This document shows, piece by piece, positions 1 to 12,331 of a DNA stretch of 64,000 bases. The stretch lies in assembly GCA_900073065.1 (NCBI GenBank), contig FJOG01000015.1, forward strand, positions 298,436-362,435, written 5' to 3'. Positions within the stretch are counted from its first letter, which is position 1. Each line of letters starts with the position of its first letter. Below the pieces are notes generated by a model. That model had not been told where the DNA came from. It saw only the letters and a list, made by a program, of their open reading frames with translations, and searched no databases. The DNA comes from Phialocephala subalpina (lineage: Eukaryota > Ascomycota > Leotiomycetes > Helotiales > Mollisiaceae). The translations under genes were made by a program, and so were the position numbers.

Positions 1-3000
1 CTTTTATATTTAAAATTCTAATTTTTATATTATTATTTCGTAATTCGGAAATCACGAAATATAATTTAAGAATAATAATAATATATTTTTTCCTAATTAA
101 AAAAATGAAATTTACATTAATAAAATTAGTCTTAATAATAATAAAAATATTAAGAATAAAAATAAATTTATTTATTATAATATTTAAGTATTATAAATCG
201 TTTTAAATTTAAAAGAATTAAAATATAAATCTAATAATTCTTATTATTTCTTTTATTAATATTATATTCGCATTTATAAAGAATACGTAATAAATATTAT
301 CTTTTTATTATTAATTAAAAAGTATTATAATCGGATTCGAAATCTTAAAAATATCCGTAATTATTTTTATTCCCTTTTAAACTCTAAAGAATAATATTAT
401 ATTCTTACGCAAAAGTTTAATTAATAAGGTTTTATTTTCATTATTACTTTTAATAACAAATTATTACTTTATAATCTCGTCCTCGAATAAATTAACATTT
501 ATATCCTTTAGGTTTTCCTTTCAAACCTCTTAAATTAATTAGTACTAAATTCTAATTCTTAAGAGTTTTTCTTTTTATTTCGCGTATTATCGAAAGATTT
601 CTTTTGTTATTATACTCGTTATTTTATTCTTTGCTTTATTACCCGCTTTTATAATATTTATTATTAATATTATAATAATTAAAGGCTTATAATAATTATC
701 TAATAAATTAATAATAATATTATTAAAAAGTAAAATATTAATATTATTTCTTTAAATAATATAAAGCGATTAATTCCATTATTATAAGATCTTAGTAATA
801 TCGGGAGTAAAAGTATTATTTCTTATTATTAAAGTGATATTAGTATTAATTTACGAGTTAAATTTAATTTTTTCTTATATTGCCAATTAAATAAAGTTTT
901 ATACGCGTTATATATTCCTAGTATATTTGTTAAAATTATAATCCTATGGTCCTCTAATTACTATTCCAATAATTTGATTATATTAACATTAGTTAAATTT
1001 TAACGTAAAAAGCTTTAAAGGTTTATTCGGCGATTATTTGCTTTAATATAATCGGCCTTTATTATCTCGGTAATAATAATCTCGATTTTATAAATCGTTT
1101 ATAAAGGGATAATAATTTATATAAAAGTAATTATAAAATAAGTTAATTTCTTTGTTTTTATTATATTTATAATATTCGAAATATATAAATTCTTTAGGTT
1201 AAGTATTATATATAATCGCTACGTTAATTTCTATTATATTCCTTTAAATTATAAATTATATATTCTGCGGAGGATTATTAGATCTTAAATTATAAGAGTT
1301 TTTATGGCTATATTATCCGAAGTTATTATATTTATAATCAAAACCCTTTTCTCGTTTATAATTACGAGAATAACCTTATTATTAAAATCGATTTTAATTT
1401 TAATTTTAATTTAAAGTAATTATTAATTAATTTATTTTTTAGGTTATTATAATAGTATTATTATTCATTAAGTCTTTAATACTCGAGAAAATAATAAAAA
1501 TAAAAAAGAATTTTTTTATAATTATAATAAAGTTTTTTATATTACTTTTAAATTTAAAGGAAAATAATAATCGAGGTTTTTATAACTATGAAATAATAAG
1601 TTAAAGAGTAAATAACGCTCTTTTATATTTCTTTGGAATAATATATTAAGTATTATCGATAAATAATTTAAGTGAGATAAATAAAAAGAAATAATTATAT
1701 CGATTAAATATTATTTACTAAATTATAATATTTAAGTATTGTTCTTTGAACTTTATATACTTTGAATTAATAATTTTAATATAACGTTTTTTTTCTCTCT
1801 TTATATAAATATCGAAAGTTTTTCTTTTTATTTTCTCGTAATTATAAGTAATAAAATCCTTTAAATCGTAATTTATTTCCTTAAGAATTTTATTTTTAAT
1901 ACTTAAAGAAAAACTTTTTATAAGTTTATTACCTCGTGATTTCGGGTTTATTATTCTTTTTTTAATTAAATTTTAAACGTTTAATCAAATATCTTTATAT
2001 AAATTTTAATTAATAAATATTTATTTAAAGTTTATATAATAATTCGACGTAAGAATTTTAAATTAATCTTAAAGTTCTCTTAATTTTATTTTTTGAAATC
2101 CTTTTTAAAAATAATATAAAAAATTTTTTATCGTAGAATTTAATATAATAATTTAGTATAAAACGAATTTAGTCGTAATAAAAGAGAAAAACGTATCGCG
2201 GTATTTAATTTTTTTTCGTAATAATAAAATCTTTAAAATCTTTATAAATATTATTTTATTATTCTAGAAAAGTTATAATATTTTCTTCGTTAAAATAAAG
2301 TATTTAAAGGATTCTAAGGAAAGGTAATTATATACTAAGAACGAGGATATATTATATAATCGAGATTATAAGATATCCGTTTTTATTATTATATAAAAGG
2401 ATAATATTTCGAAATAAATTTATTTTAAAGGAATTTTTTTTATTGTTTAAAGAATTACTTAAGAGAATATTAATTAGTATTATAATAAAAGAATACTCGT
2501 TTAAAAATATTAAATTATATTAAAAGTAACTCGTAAAAACTAATTTATAAATTAATAATTACTTTAATAATCCGAGAAAAATTCGTTTTTTTAAGTAAAT
2601 ATTATTAAGTAAAAGTTTCTTATAAGAATAATTCTTACTTATAATATTTACGATTAATAAAAAATTTCGAATTCTAAATTTTACTTAAAGTTTAATCCTT
2701 CTAATTATCTAAGCAAAGTATATTATTATTTTCTTTTCTCGAGTAAAAGTTTTTATTTGAATTTATCTCGTGTTTCCCCGTGAGTATTAATATTCTTTAA
2801 ACTATTACAAATCTAGAATTAAAATTATTCCGAGTATTCCTTGTATCGCGATTCTTAAAAGAGTTAAGATTAAAACATAAAATAATATTATAATTTCGCT
2901 TTTTAAAATACAAACTTTTTCTCATTTCTATAATAAGTCTCTAATATTCGTATTCCGATTCCTAATAGAAATAGCGCTAACTTAAGAATTAATTTCCGTA

Positions 3001-3425
3001 CTCGATTATTATAAATTAATTTTCTTCTTTCTTTTATTCGCTATTATATTAATTATATCGAATAATTTAATACGTAAATTCTAAGAATTAATATTCCTTC
3101 GTAATCTCGTTATCTCGTAATCTAATTTCCTTAATTCCAAATCGATAAATCAATAAATAAAAGGGTTTACTTTTCGTTAATTGATTTTTAACCTTTAAAT
3201 TCTAATAGTTTAAATTCCCTAATAATAATCGCAATACTCAAAATATAATTTTTATGAGCTATAATTTATAATATCCAAATAATACTACTTTAGGATTCTT
3301 AGCTTCGCTCGTTAATATAAAAGGGTAATAACTCTCTTAAAGGAAAATTACCCAATTTTATATAATTATAATAAATTTATAAACTTTAGTAAATACTTGA
3401 TTTTACTCTTATAATTATTCGTTAT
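1..3425. repeat. AT-rich, RIP-mutated block
   Basis: By eye only about a fifth of the bases are G or C. CpA and TpG dinucleotides are almost absent, while TpA is very common and CpG survives in many places. That is the pattern left by repeat-induced point mutation, which turns CpA into TpA on both strands of duplicated DNA in ascomycetes. No long reading frame survives on either strand. The block is probably a ruined transposon or cluster of transposons, but the original family cannot be recognised. Composition changes within a few tens of bases around 3425-3440, where normal CA and TG dinucleotides return. Confidence 0.85.
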
Positions 3426-3652
3426 ACGTGGTAAAGCCAGCAAAATAGAGTGGCAAAAAGTTATTATTGTTTTTTAGAGAGCGGAAAGCTCTTTATATAT
3501 TAGAGGGCACGTGGCTAATATAAACCTCCGAAATTATTACTACAAATAGGGATTTTTGAAGCAGAACAAATCGCCCCGCCACATTAGAGCTATCCTACTA
3601 ATACTAACTAAGGTTACGTTCCGTTTATATTCCTTATATTTTATTATTTTAT

Positions 3653-3836
3653 TATAGTGATCCAGGATGGCTATATCGAGCGAGGAGTTTCTTTCAGCCA
3701 GGTTATCCGACTCATTGCAAGCATTGGCTATGTGGGGAAGATTGACGATTTCACGAGGTCAGTGGGTCATTGGAAATTCAAGGATCGCAGGAGATGATGC
3801 CGATGTCCTTCCTTACGATCTCCGCAGCAAGTGGTG
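3653..3836 (+). pseudogene. Short coding remnant next to the AT-rich block
   Basis: Directly after a possible splice acceptor (TTATAG, ending about 3657) a frame opens that reads as ordinary protein (VIQDGYIERGVSFSQVIRL and onward) and stops near 3798; a second frame continues for a few codons to a TGA at about 3836. Codon use here resembles normal genes and differs sharply from the DNA just upstream. I read it as the last exon of a gene whose earlier exons were lost in, or replaced by, the AT-rich block. I do not recognise the family. A chance open stretch cannot be excluded. Confidence 0.35.
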
Positions 3837-4291
3837 AAACAGGATTGAACTAAATCATATGAAAATGCAAGATGTTGTTCTTACATGTTTATTGAAGTAC
3901 GGAAATTGCAAGTGATAAAAAACGATAGCAACACTAGGGCCCCTCTCTTCGGAATGTCCTCTCTCTTCTCAATCTCCCTTTCGTGTACTCCCACGGAAAC
4001 GAGGATATTTACATTGCCTCCTTCGAGTTCAATGCTTGTAATCCATGCCTGTGGATCCCTGGCACGTGCTGGACCTCGAGGAGATACTCGAGGGGTTCAT
4101 TTTAGCGGCTAGTCCTTGTATGTATCCTGCGGACCCCTGGTATCGTTTGCCTTGTGTGAGTCCAACTCGTTTACATTCGTCTTTCACTAGGTCAGGCCAC
4201 TCTGAAATTGCAATTCATGAGAAAAGCTTTTTTTAAAACTGTGAATTTGATGGATAAATACAATACTAGATTAAGAGTTGCTATTTTCCCG

Positions 4292-6057
4292 TCAATTACT
4301 ACCAGATATAATCACGGCTGCCTGCTCGGCAAGAGCATATGTAACAACTTGAAGATGAGCAGCAATAGGAGCTGGAATCACACTAGCATCAACGACCCTC
4401 AATCCGTGCACACCATAGACCCTCAAGTCTGTATCAACCACCTTACCCATGGCAGCAGTTCCCGCAGGATGGTACGTAGTCCTATTATAATCAGTACGAA
4501 CCGCCATCAATTAGAGGAACTTACCCGGTCGAAAACTGCACCCGAGCATCGAGTTCAGCATCCGTTGAGTTCACCGACGTCTGTGAGAAACCAGTAGGAA
4601 CCGTCTCACTATCGATGAGAGCCTGTCCTTGAGGAGTGTTGAACATAAGACTCGCAAATTGTCGCATTCCCGTCCGCATGGCATAACGATCAACTTCCGT
4701 CGAGAAGTAATTGGGGTCAATGATCGGAGCATCTGCAGGATTCGTCATGTTTAGCGTGACCGTTCCACGGGATGTTGGCATCAAACCAATCAAACTGGTG
4801 CCAATATGCGTGCCATCTGTGGGAACCACAGGATCCGATGCGCTACCAGTTGCGTAGAGAACCAAGCTTTCAAGGAAAGACCGAGTTCTGACGAGGAGAG
4901 GATTGTTGGGACTTGGTGGATAGCCTTCATCTTGTTGAATCGCAGCCTTTAAACCATTAATGGGAACGGTAGAAGTTACAACCCAATCCAATGGCAAGCC
5001 CAGACCGAATTGTGGTTCCGAGAAAAGAGAATTGTTGGAACCAATTGCAACGCCGGAGGTAGGGTCACGGAGCTTCCAAAATTGGACCAATTGTAAGTGA
5101 TCCCAGAGATTCTGACCGACTGATGGAGACTCGACAATTTTCTTAATGCCGTGAGGAGCAAGAGTCTGTTCCGACCCAATTCCAGAGAGCAAAAGGAGCT
5201 GAGGTGTTCGATATGCGCCCGCCGAGAGGATGACTTCACGTCTGACTGAAAATTGGGTGCCATTAGCAAGTTCAACGCCGACAGCGGTTGTGTGAGAACC
5301 CTTTTGGTTGAGCAGCACCTGCTTGACCAAAGTATTTGTCAAGACAGTCACTCCGTCGAGACTGTACGCGGAGCTCGATAATTGTCGTAGTCCATTTCGA
5401 CGATTTTCAACAAGTTCACCTAAACCCTGGGGAGATCCATCGTTTGCGTCCAAATCAGGAAGGGCTTGTACACCATTCGAGGCCCAGGCAGCCAATATCG
5501 TTTGCCGCAGTGGATACACACGACCAGTTGATGAAACAGATGCATCCCAGATATTGCCATTGAAGCCATGTTGCTGGATCTCTTCTGCCGTTGGTGGAAA
5601 GCTCTGGTTCCAGTGGCGTTCGGTTTTCTTCATGTATGGCAGCATTCCATTATAGCTCCACCTTTGATCTCCCACCAAGTCGGCCCAGGTATCATAATCG
5701 CTACTATCTCCTCTAATCCAGCCACCTTACGAGTCAATAAAACGAACAATTCATTTTGAGAGAGTTAAGCTTACATGAATTGATCGCCGTCCCACCTCCA
5801 AGAGCTTTTCCAGCTGGATTGATCAAAGTGCGATTGTTCAATCCACTTTGGGGCACTGTCAAATAACCCCAATCCAATGCGGAGCCTATCAAATTGGTAT
5901 CATTGGCGAAAGGAATGGCAGTGTTGTTAGCGACGCTCGGGCCTGCTTCAAGAAGCAAAATTGAGAGACTGGGATTGTATTGGTGGAGGCGGGAAGCCAA
6001 AACAGATCCTGCGAGACCTCCACCAACGACTATGAAATCCCAAATCTCGGTCAACAT
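4292..6057 (-). CDS. GMC-family FAD oxidoreductase
   Basis: A glucose-methanol-choline oxidoreductase, a flavoenzyme family that oxidises alcohols, sugars or aryl alcohols; the substrate cannot be told. Exons 6057-5775, 5725-4525 and 4481-4292 join in frame to 557 aa, with introns of 49 and 43 nt. Residues about 10-20 hold the FAD Rossmann turn (VVGGGLAGS), followed by the acidic LLLEAG strand end and the G-K-A-L-G-G-G-T substrate-loop motif. The C-terminal part has HPAGTAAMG and PAPIAAHLQ, which place the catalytic His pair, and ends with the usual LAEQAA helix. There is no signal peptide, so the enzyme is probably intracellular. It has no recognisable pathway neighbours; on one side lies RIP-mutated DNA, on the other a transposon. 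The 43-nt second intron is short, but reading through it would give a stop. Confidence 0.85.
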
Positions 6058-6639
6058 GGCTTGAGGTTATGGAGAAAGTTTCGTGGGGAAGTGAAACTTG
6101 GCAGCAAAAGGGACGGGCGCGGTTGACTTGTGCGACATTGAAAAGAGGATGATCAGCGCCTTCTATCTATACTCCGTAAGATATTTATTAATTGAGAGGT
6201 TCTGCTCACTGCATCGGGTGCGGGGTGCAGGTATCTCAGCTGCAGCCGCTATCGAAAATATTGGACCAGCAACACCAAAACAAACCCCCTGCTCACATTC
6301 CCTGGTGACATAACTTAGGGCCTGCACCTACGTAGTAAAGAAGACGGCACGTTACTCCACTCAAAGTCTCACACGCAACCAATATCTCGTCGCCGGAACA
6401 GCCTTCCCAAATTCCGAGAATCATGCTCGAGACTTGCACAGCAAGAGACTCTCGGCAGGAACGTGTATTCCTCAATTCTGCAAAGGAGGAAGCCACAAGT
6501 ACGAAGGTTCCCGCGAAAAGAACCAGGAATACAGGGTATTTCAAGCCCTGAAGTAGCTATTGGACTCGCTAAACTTCCCCGGACCACCTGCCACCTGTAA
6601 GCAACGCTGTTGGTATCTCCCCCACCGTATCGCCGCATG
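6058..6639. other. Intergenic, upstream of the GMC gene
   Basis: This 0.58-kb stretch lies between the GMC oxidoreductase start and the first transposon repeat end. Short open frames on both strands show no recognisable protein. It presumably holds the promoter of the GMC gene, but I see no specific site I can defend. Confidence 0.4.
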
Positions 6640-8045
6640 CGAGGCTAATCCATTTCGTCTCCGGCGCTCGGTTGTTGCCCATGGAGATGCACCCAAGATA
6701 AGATTTATTAGGAAAACACCACGAAAAACTATCTACACTGCATCAAAACTCTGTTATATCCCCTCCACGCTCAATACATTGATTAACCCTCTCTTCCATT
6801 GTAGAAATCAAGTCATTTATTTCTTGAATAGTGATTTTGTCCCATTCCTCATAGATAAACTTGCGCAGCTCTGCTTGATTCTTAGCTTTCCTCCTCTTGA
6901 CTCTCTGTTTAAGAATGCGCCATACATTCTCAATGGGAGAGAGATCTAGTGAGTCAAGAGGGTGTACAGGCTTCAGTTGCTTGATATTATGCTTGTTTTT
7001 GAAGTCATTCGGGGCATTGAGAACAGATTTAGTGCCGTGAGCGCCCTCGTTATCCTCTTGGAAAATCCACTGGCAGACCCTCTTCTCTCTCTTCGCCTTA
7101 GCTCTCTCTTTCTTGAAGAAGGGTTCAACCACAGGCTTCAAGAAGTGCTCCACATAGTCATCACCGTCAATATTGCGAGAAAGGATAGCCAGTTTGGACT
7201 TGAAGTTCCAACTTACTATAGCAGAAACAGTGGTAGAGACTTTCTGGACTGGCATCCTCTTGTGTGTCTTATTAAGGCGATTCCGGTGTAGCTTCTTGGT
7301 GGCAAAGTCTCTCCCTCTTCTCCTCCAACACTTCTTCTTCTTCCGTTGGTTGACAGCAAAGTGGCAAGCGTCTAAGTAGAGCACTATCTTGTATTAAGGG
7401 GTTCTCCACTTCATATCATCTCTCAATGTCCTACAGAATAATTCCCTCTTTTCCATGTTCTCTTTGGTCAAGTACTTGTCCTCTACAGCCCAGAAATGAC
7501 TAATCCCTTCTCTCTTGAAGGCATTAACCAATGTTTGAGGCACACACTTAAAGTCATAATAATCAATCAACTCTTGAGTCTCTATAGAACCTTTCCCCCA
7601 GTGTCCATCCATATCCTTCTCGATTACTAATACAGTTTCCCTTGATGTAGAATATTTCTTGATTCGAGAGGGTCGAGCACGCCGGAGGAGGTTTTCATCG
7701 CTCTCGCAGATATCTATGACCGTTTATCTAGGCACTTTGGTGAGATCTAATATAGCTTGAGGCTTAAAGCAAGGCTTTCGGTATCGTAGATCGTTAACGT
7801 GCTGGCGAGTAGGAGTATCCCACTCTTTGCGGGCTGTTTTGCATCTAGGCTTCCCTTTTGGACGTGGAGGAGGGCTGGGAGTGCGCGGTGGAATCGACTC
7901 TAATGGCGCGTCCATTTTTGCTTCAATTGGTTTCACGAGAGCTGTTGAGTGACTTGTTTTGGGTGGGTGTTTTAGTAGTAAACAAAGTCACTGCACAGAC
8001 CACTTGAAATTAGCCGAAGCGCCGGAGACGAAATGGATTAGCCTC
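6640..8045 (-). mobile_element. Tc1/mariner-type DNA transposon with terminal inverted repeats
   Basis: A matched inverted repeat of about 29 bp bounds the element: 6640-6668 on the left and 8016-8045 on the right. The two copies differ by about one base over CGAGGCTAATCCATTTCGTC and the following CTCCGGCGCT. A decayed transposase lies inside on the minus strand. No clear TA target duplication is visible directly outside the repeats, so the true ends may lie slightly further out. The whole element is about 1.4 kb, a normal size for this class. Confidence 0.75.
6743..7915 (-). pseudogene. Tc1/mariner-type transposase, two in-frame stops
   Basis: The reading frame from an ATG at 7915 to a stop at 6743 is one continuous frame of about 390 codons, broken only by two TAA codons, near 7724 and 7391. 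Both sit where a Gln codon (CAA) would fit (for example RTP-stop-YKIV), so each is explained by a single C-to-T change of the RIP type. DDE-type catalytic segments are present: YLDACHF, then EDNEGAHGT, then LDLSPIENVWRILKQR, with about 40 residues between the second D and the E. The enzyme would cut and paste the element at its inverted repeats. As it stands it cannot make full-length protein. The N-terminal part is proline-rich and basic (PPRTPSPPPRPKGK). Confidence 0.8.
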
Positions 8046-8087
8046 GATGTGCACGGATCAGACAGTTTCGTGTAAAGTGGTTGCAGG

Positions 8088-8589
8088 TGCTTAATCCCTG
8101 TAAGGCATGCAACAATAATGCCAATGCGCTGAAGCGAGACTATCTTATAGGCTGCTAATAAAGGAAGCCCTGTAAATACAGAGCTTTTCAGGGCCTCTCA
8201 GAGTCCTTTCAGCGTGTCCCTGTAGAAATATAGCAAGGATCAATAATGCTTCGGGTGTAAGGAACGTTCCCGACATTGGCTGAGTGGCTGAATGCAGGGG
8301 TTTCCTCCAACAGTCCATGCAAGCGAGTGCTGATCTATGCTTAATCCCTGTAAGGCATGCAACAATAATGCCAATGCGCTGAAGCGAGACTATCTTATAG
8401 GCTGCTAATAAAGGAAGCCCTGTAAATACAGAGCTTTTCAGGGCCTCTCAGAGTCCTTTCAGCGTGTCCCTGTAGAAATATAGCAAGGATCAATAATGCT
8501 TCGGGTGTAAGGAACGTTCCCGACATTGGCTGAGTGGCTGAATGCAGGGGTTTCCTCCAACAGTCCATGCAAGCGAGTGCTGATCTATG
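8088..8589. repeat. Exact tandem duplication, 250-bp period
   Basis: The 250-bp block starting at 8088 recurs at 8338 with no mismatch seen over the 252 bases that can be compared (2 bp of shared sequence at the junction). The unit has no convincing frame of its own. It contains a small inverted repeat (GCCCTG ... CAGGGC around a CTGTAAATACAG palindrome). It sits between the right end of the first transposon and the truncated end of the second. The length is identical to the duplication at 47663-48162, which raises the question of an assembly error. Confidence 0.95.
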
Positions 8590-8627
8590 TGAGGATTCCT
8601 ATTCCTAAGCCTTTGCTTTAAAATCCT

Positions 8628-9506
8628 CTACACGTTCTCAATAGGGTTCAAATCAAAAGAAGAAGGAGGCCAATCAAGTAGAGTATTGATATGGCATTCT
8701 ACTCTTGTAGCGTTGCAAAGCCCTCCATTCCCTCGTGTGTCCTTAAGGCCATGAACCTTACTTCCGTCTTCCACACAAAAGAACCCTTGGGAGTGCCACT
8801 CTTCAAATATCCCTCGTAAAGGCCCTCGTAAGATCTGCTGTTCATATTTCTTTTGTGTAAACCCTTTTCCTTGTCCGTCCATGCTCACAAAGTAAAGTTG
8901 GCTCTTGAAATTGTAGCCAATTGCAGCCCAGCACATAACAGAATCCCGGCCAGAGTTGAAAGTAAATTGTATGCAATCCAGACGTCTTCTTTCACCTCGT
9001 TTGCGTAAAACTTTAGCACGCCGCCGCAAATTTGTTCGACTTATAGTTTCATCGGTGTATATGCCCTTCCGCCAATATACTACCGGTCGATCCCAATTCT
9101 TGATTGCAAAGATGTATCGGCGTAGTTTTTGGTCTTTAGTGAGGAATGGCTTCGAGTCGGGAGTATGATGATGGTATCCCCAACGAGCCCATGCTCGACG
9201 GAGAGTGCGCTCAGAAGCTGTTATTCCACAAGCTTCTTTTGCAATCGTTTGAAGAGGTAAGATACGACGGTCGTAGTGGCCAGTGATCCAAAGAATCATA
9301 GTATTAATATGCTCGTCTGTAACTAGTCGGGGGCGACCTAGTTTTTGGGAAAGAGGGCGAGTGCGGCGGTCAGAATTCCACTTGCAGGCTGTTGACTTGG
9401 CCAGTTTTAGCTCTTTTGCTGCAATTGGCTTTGACATACCACGTTCCACTAGACCAAAAAACCGTGACTTCTTTGGCGTGCGCCATTCTTTGCGTTCGAC
9501 TCCCAT
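8628..9506 (-). pseudogene. Second Tc1-type transposase, truncated and with a nonsense codon
   Basis: From the ATG at 9506 the frame encodes an N-terminal helix-turn-helix region (SKPIAAKELKLAKSTACKWN, then LGRPRLV) followed by a DDE transposase core: IYTDETISR, CWAAIGYN, VEDGSKVHG and SFDLNPIENV. At the family's invariant NPIENVW the Trp codon is TAG (8628), a G-to-A change that is a RIP-type C-to-T on the other strand. Past the stop the frame reads RILKQRLRNRNPH as expected, and family similarity ends at 8590, exactly where the 250-bp tandem block begins, so the C-terminal 40-60 residues and one inverted repeat are missing. It belongs to a different subfamily from the first element. Confidence 0.8.
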
Positions 9507-9914
9507 TTTGAGGTGCTGCGTAGTGCTGGAGGTAAGGAAAGTGGAAGAGTTATGATGGAAGAGATGGAAGAGTTTAGAATTAAAGCAGCGGCAGAATCGC
9601 TCACCGCCTTGGTCTCTTGAATTCTGTCCACCCCCTTCCGTACCATCGAGCCGAATCAATTATTAATTAGGCACTGTCGGATGATGCCCCCGTTCCCGTT
9701 CCCTAGCTTTTAATCTCATACGATAGATTATCAACAGACCTTGGAGGAGCGAGCTTGTCTAACCCGGCCATCGCCAAGAAAGATTGGATTCTCATTATTC
9801 TTCGTTACTTACAACTGATTCCGAGTATTTGACATCCCTTGTCACTATTACACACAGTCATAGCTACCGTTTCGATCAACGGTTTGTCAGTGACTCCTCT
9901 CCTCGCGCGCCAAA

Positions 9915-12073
9915 ATGCAACACAGCTCGGCATCTCGCAGGACCCAGTTCTCCAGCTGCGATGCTTGTCGTCAGTCGCGCGTGGCCTGTGACGCGTCAAA
10001 ACTTGGACATCGACCTGGCCGAACCGGATGGGGCGGTTCATGCTCGAGATGCCTTTCGAGAGATCGAAGATGTACATTTGCGGTAAGGGAACTAGCTGTG
10101 ATGTTTCTATGCACTGTGCGACACAGCAGATTTCGCATGAGCTACCGTTGCTGACCAGAATTGCACACATAAGTGGATCAAAAAGTCGCCTTCTAGACTA
10201 CGGAAAGATTCAAATTCCTGCTCAGTCCCGCCCGCTGCAGAATCATCCATTTCCTGTGAATTACCAGGCCACGCTGCCCTAGTAATCGGAGGCGAACCAT
10301 CGACCAGAAGAGCAGAGACCTACAGTACAAATAGCCCACAATCTCCTCGGTTGGTGCCGCATTTCCATCTATCTCTGGGACGAGTCTGACCTGGCACACA
10401 GTGCGCTATCGTCCGAGGTCTTTGTCCTCGAGTCGGAACCGAGATCGACTGATGCTACCAGCTCAAACGCCGAGCCGGTGGATGTCCTGCTGACTCGATG
10501 GGGTGAGCAAGTTTTTCAGCATGGTTTTGGGACCATTTTTGGCCATTGCGTTGGCAGGAATGGCTGTCCATTTGTGTAAGTCTGGCGAACAGTGGTTTCC
10601 AAGAAGACACGAGTACCTGACAGCCATAGAAACGACCCGACTAGCCACATTTCCATTGCTCCAATAAAGCTGTTCGGAGAGCTTGACGCGTGCACGGACA
10701 AGCAACTGGATAGTCACCCAGGCTCTGCGATGGAGCAAAGAGAGGAAAAGAACTATCAGATCGAACAGTCTTTACACCGCGCAACGCAGACATTTGTAGC
10801 GCGATGGTTTCCAGTTGTAATGCAGGGGACTCCGGATGGACCAGTTCAATATCAAGAAGTCATTAGAGAGCGCTGGCGCGAATCTAGGAGAGACATGCTC
10901 AAGGTCATCAATCGCACATCTTACCGGTCTGTGTTGACATTATACCTCTTTGGCCAGACCCCTGTTCCTTCCGGAATATCCGATGAAGAAGAATTGGACG
11001 GCATCAGCGGTGTGGTTTGTACCCAGACTGCTCTGCTGCAACTTCAACAACTCCGTGACCGACTACGAAGTTGTCAATTTAACGGTTCAGGGGTATCAGC
11101 TTGGTCAAACGCAGTCACGGGCTCTGCTGCAAGTTCCAGCCTCACACAGGCATTTCTAGACCTTGAGAGCAGGGTCTACTGGGCGGCGGTGACGTGGGAT
11201 ACGTCGAGTGCTATGACCTTGAATATTAGATCTTCGCTCACCTCTGGATTAAAAGGAGCATGCCTGGAGCCCGCATGGCGTCTAGCCAGGGGGTTTCTTG
11301 TGGGGTCATTCCATGCTAGATCAGAAGATTGGCGCAAGAAGGGGTTCGAGATATCCGATGAAATAGCCCGTCAAATCATCTCTGCGGCGTCCGTCTGTGG
11401 ACTTTATACGTGGAGAACAATCGCAAGCGTAAAGGAGGCACTCAGAGAAGGCGTCGAGGAGGGTGATGCTCTTTTCGCTTGGAACGCATTCCTTGACGCC
11501 CTTGACGTGTTCAAGACGACGATCCATCCTCTTCTGACTACTTGCGAGAGACGGCTCCACTTCCTGGGACAAGTGGAAAGGCTGAACTGGTACGAAGTTG
11601 TCTTACACTATCATCTGGGGGTTCTGATTCTAGCCGATGCAGTCGAGGCCGCTAACCGCCCAGATCTACTCTCACAGCTGTCAGAGACGAGGCTGGATGC
11701 TGAGCAAGAATCTTTCAACGTCCTCAAATTCGGCCTGGAGAGTAAATACACAATATATGGACCTCTGGAAGGATTGTATAACGATTCGGATATTAACTTG
11801 ATTGCTTACTCCACTGGACAACCAATCACAACATCATTCGTCGCTATTGACCCGTTTCCACAATATGTAGTTGCTTCGGTGCGGCTGATGAAAAAAACCA
11901 TCAGCCGTAAATATCGACAAGGCAATATCAAACACGAAGCTTACGTCCACCTCTCGTCAACCTTGCTCAAGGCTCTCGAGCAACTCCCTCGAAGTTCCAA
12001 AATGGTTCAGTCCGCTTGGGAGAACTTGCAAGAGTCACTCCAGCTCGATGCGATTTCCGTCAGCGATGCGTGA
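9915..12073 (+). CDS. Zn(II)2Cys6 (Gal4-type) fungal transcription factor
   Basis: A nuclear DNA-binding regulator. Exons 9915-10082, 10159-10255, 10326-10575 and 10624-12073 join in frame to 654 aa with introns of 76, 70 and 48 nt. Residues about 15-55 carry the binuclear cluster: CDACRQSRVAC, a linker of about 19 residues, then CSRCLSRDRRC; six cysteines in C-x2-C-x6-C spacing, twice. A basic stretch (KWIKKSPSRLRK) follows, as in the linker of Gal4-type proteins. The middle segment FGTIFGHCVGRNGCPFV fits the start of the regulatory region seen in many fungal regulators, and the rest is helical with no transmembrane segment. No target can be inferred: neighbours are transposons and pseudogenes, not a pathway. 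Splice positions are inferred; the second and third introns were chosen mainly because they keep the frame. Confidence 0.8.
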
Positions 12074-12331
12074 TACGCAATCAGGCAGAAAGTGCTCTAG
12101 CATCTAGTTCCTGGTCACTTTTGATGACAACATACACCATGAAGAAGGAACACGTATATCTCACCCAATTGAAAAACAAGTTGGATTCATCGAGTGCATC
12201 CGAGCCGTGTAGGAAATACTGTAGACCCGAGGGATCATAGGACCGAAGGTATATTCCTCAGACCGTACCTCCTCAATGGTGTAGAGGCGGCAAGCATTCC
12301 ATTGCATTGACTGCCACTATGTAGCCTCTCA

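Noticed and set aside
8088..8589. Reading the 250-bp duplication as transposon long terminal repeats
   Set aside because: The copies are directly adjacent with no internal element and lack TG...CA ends; no retroelement gene is near.
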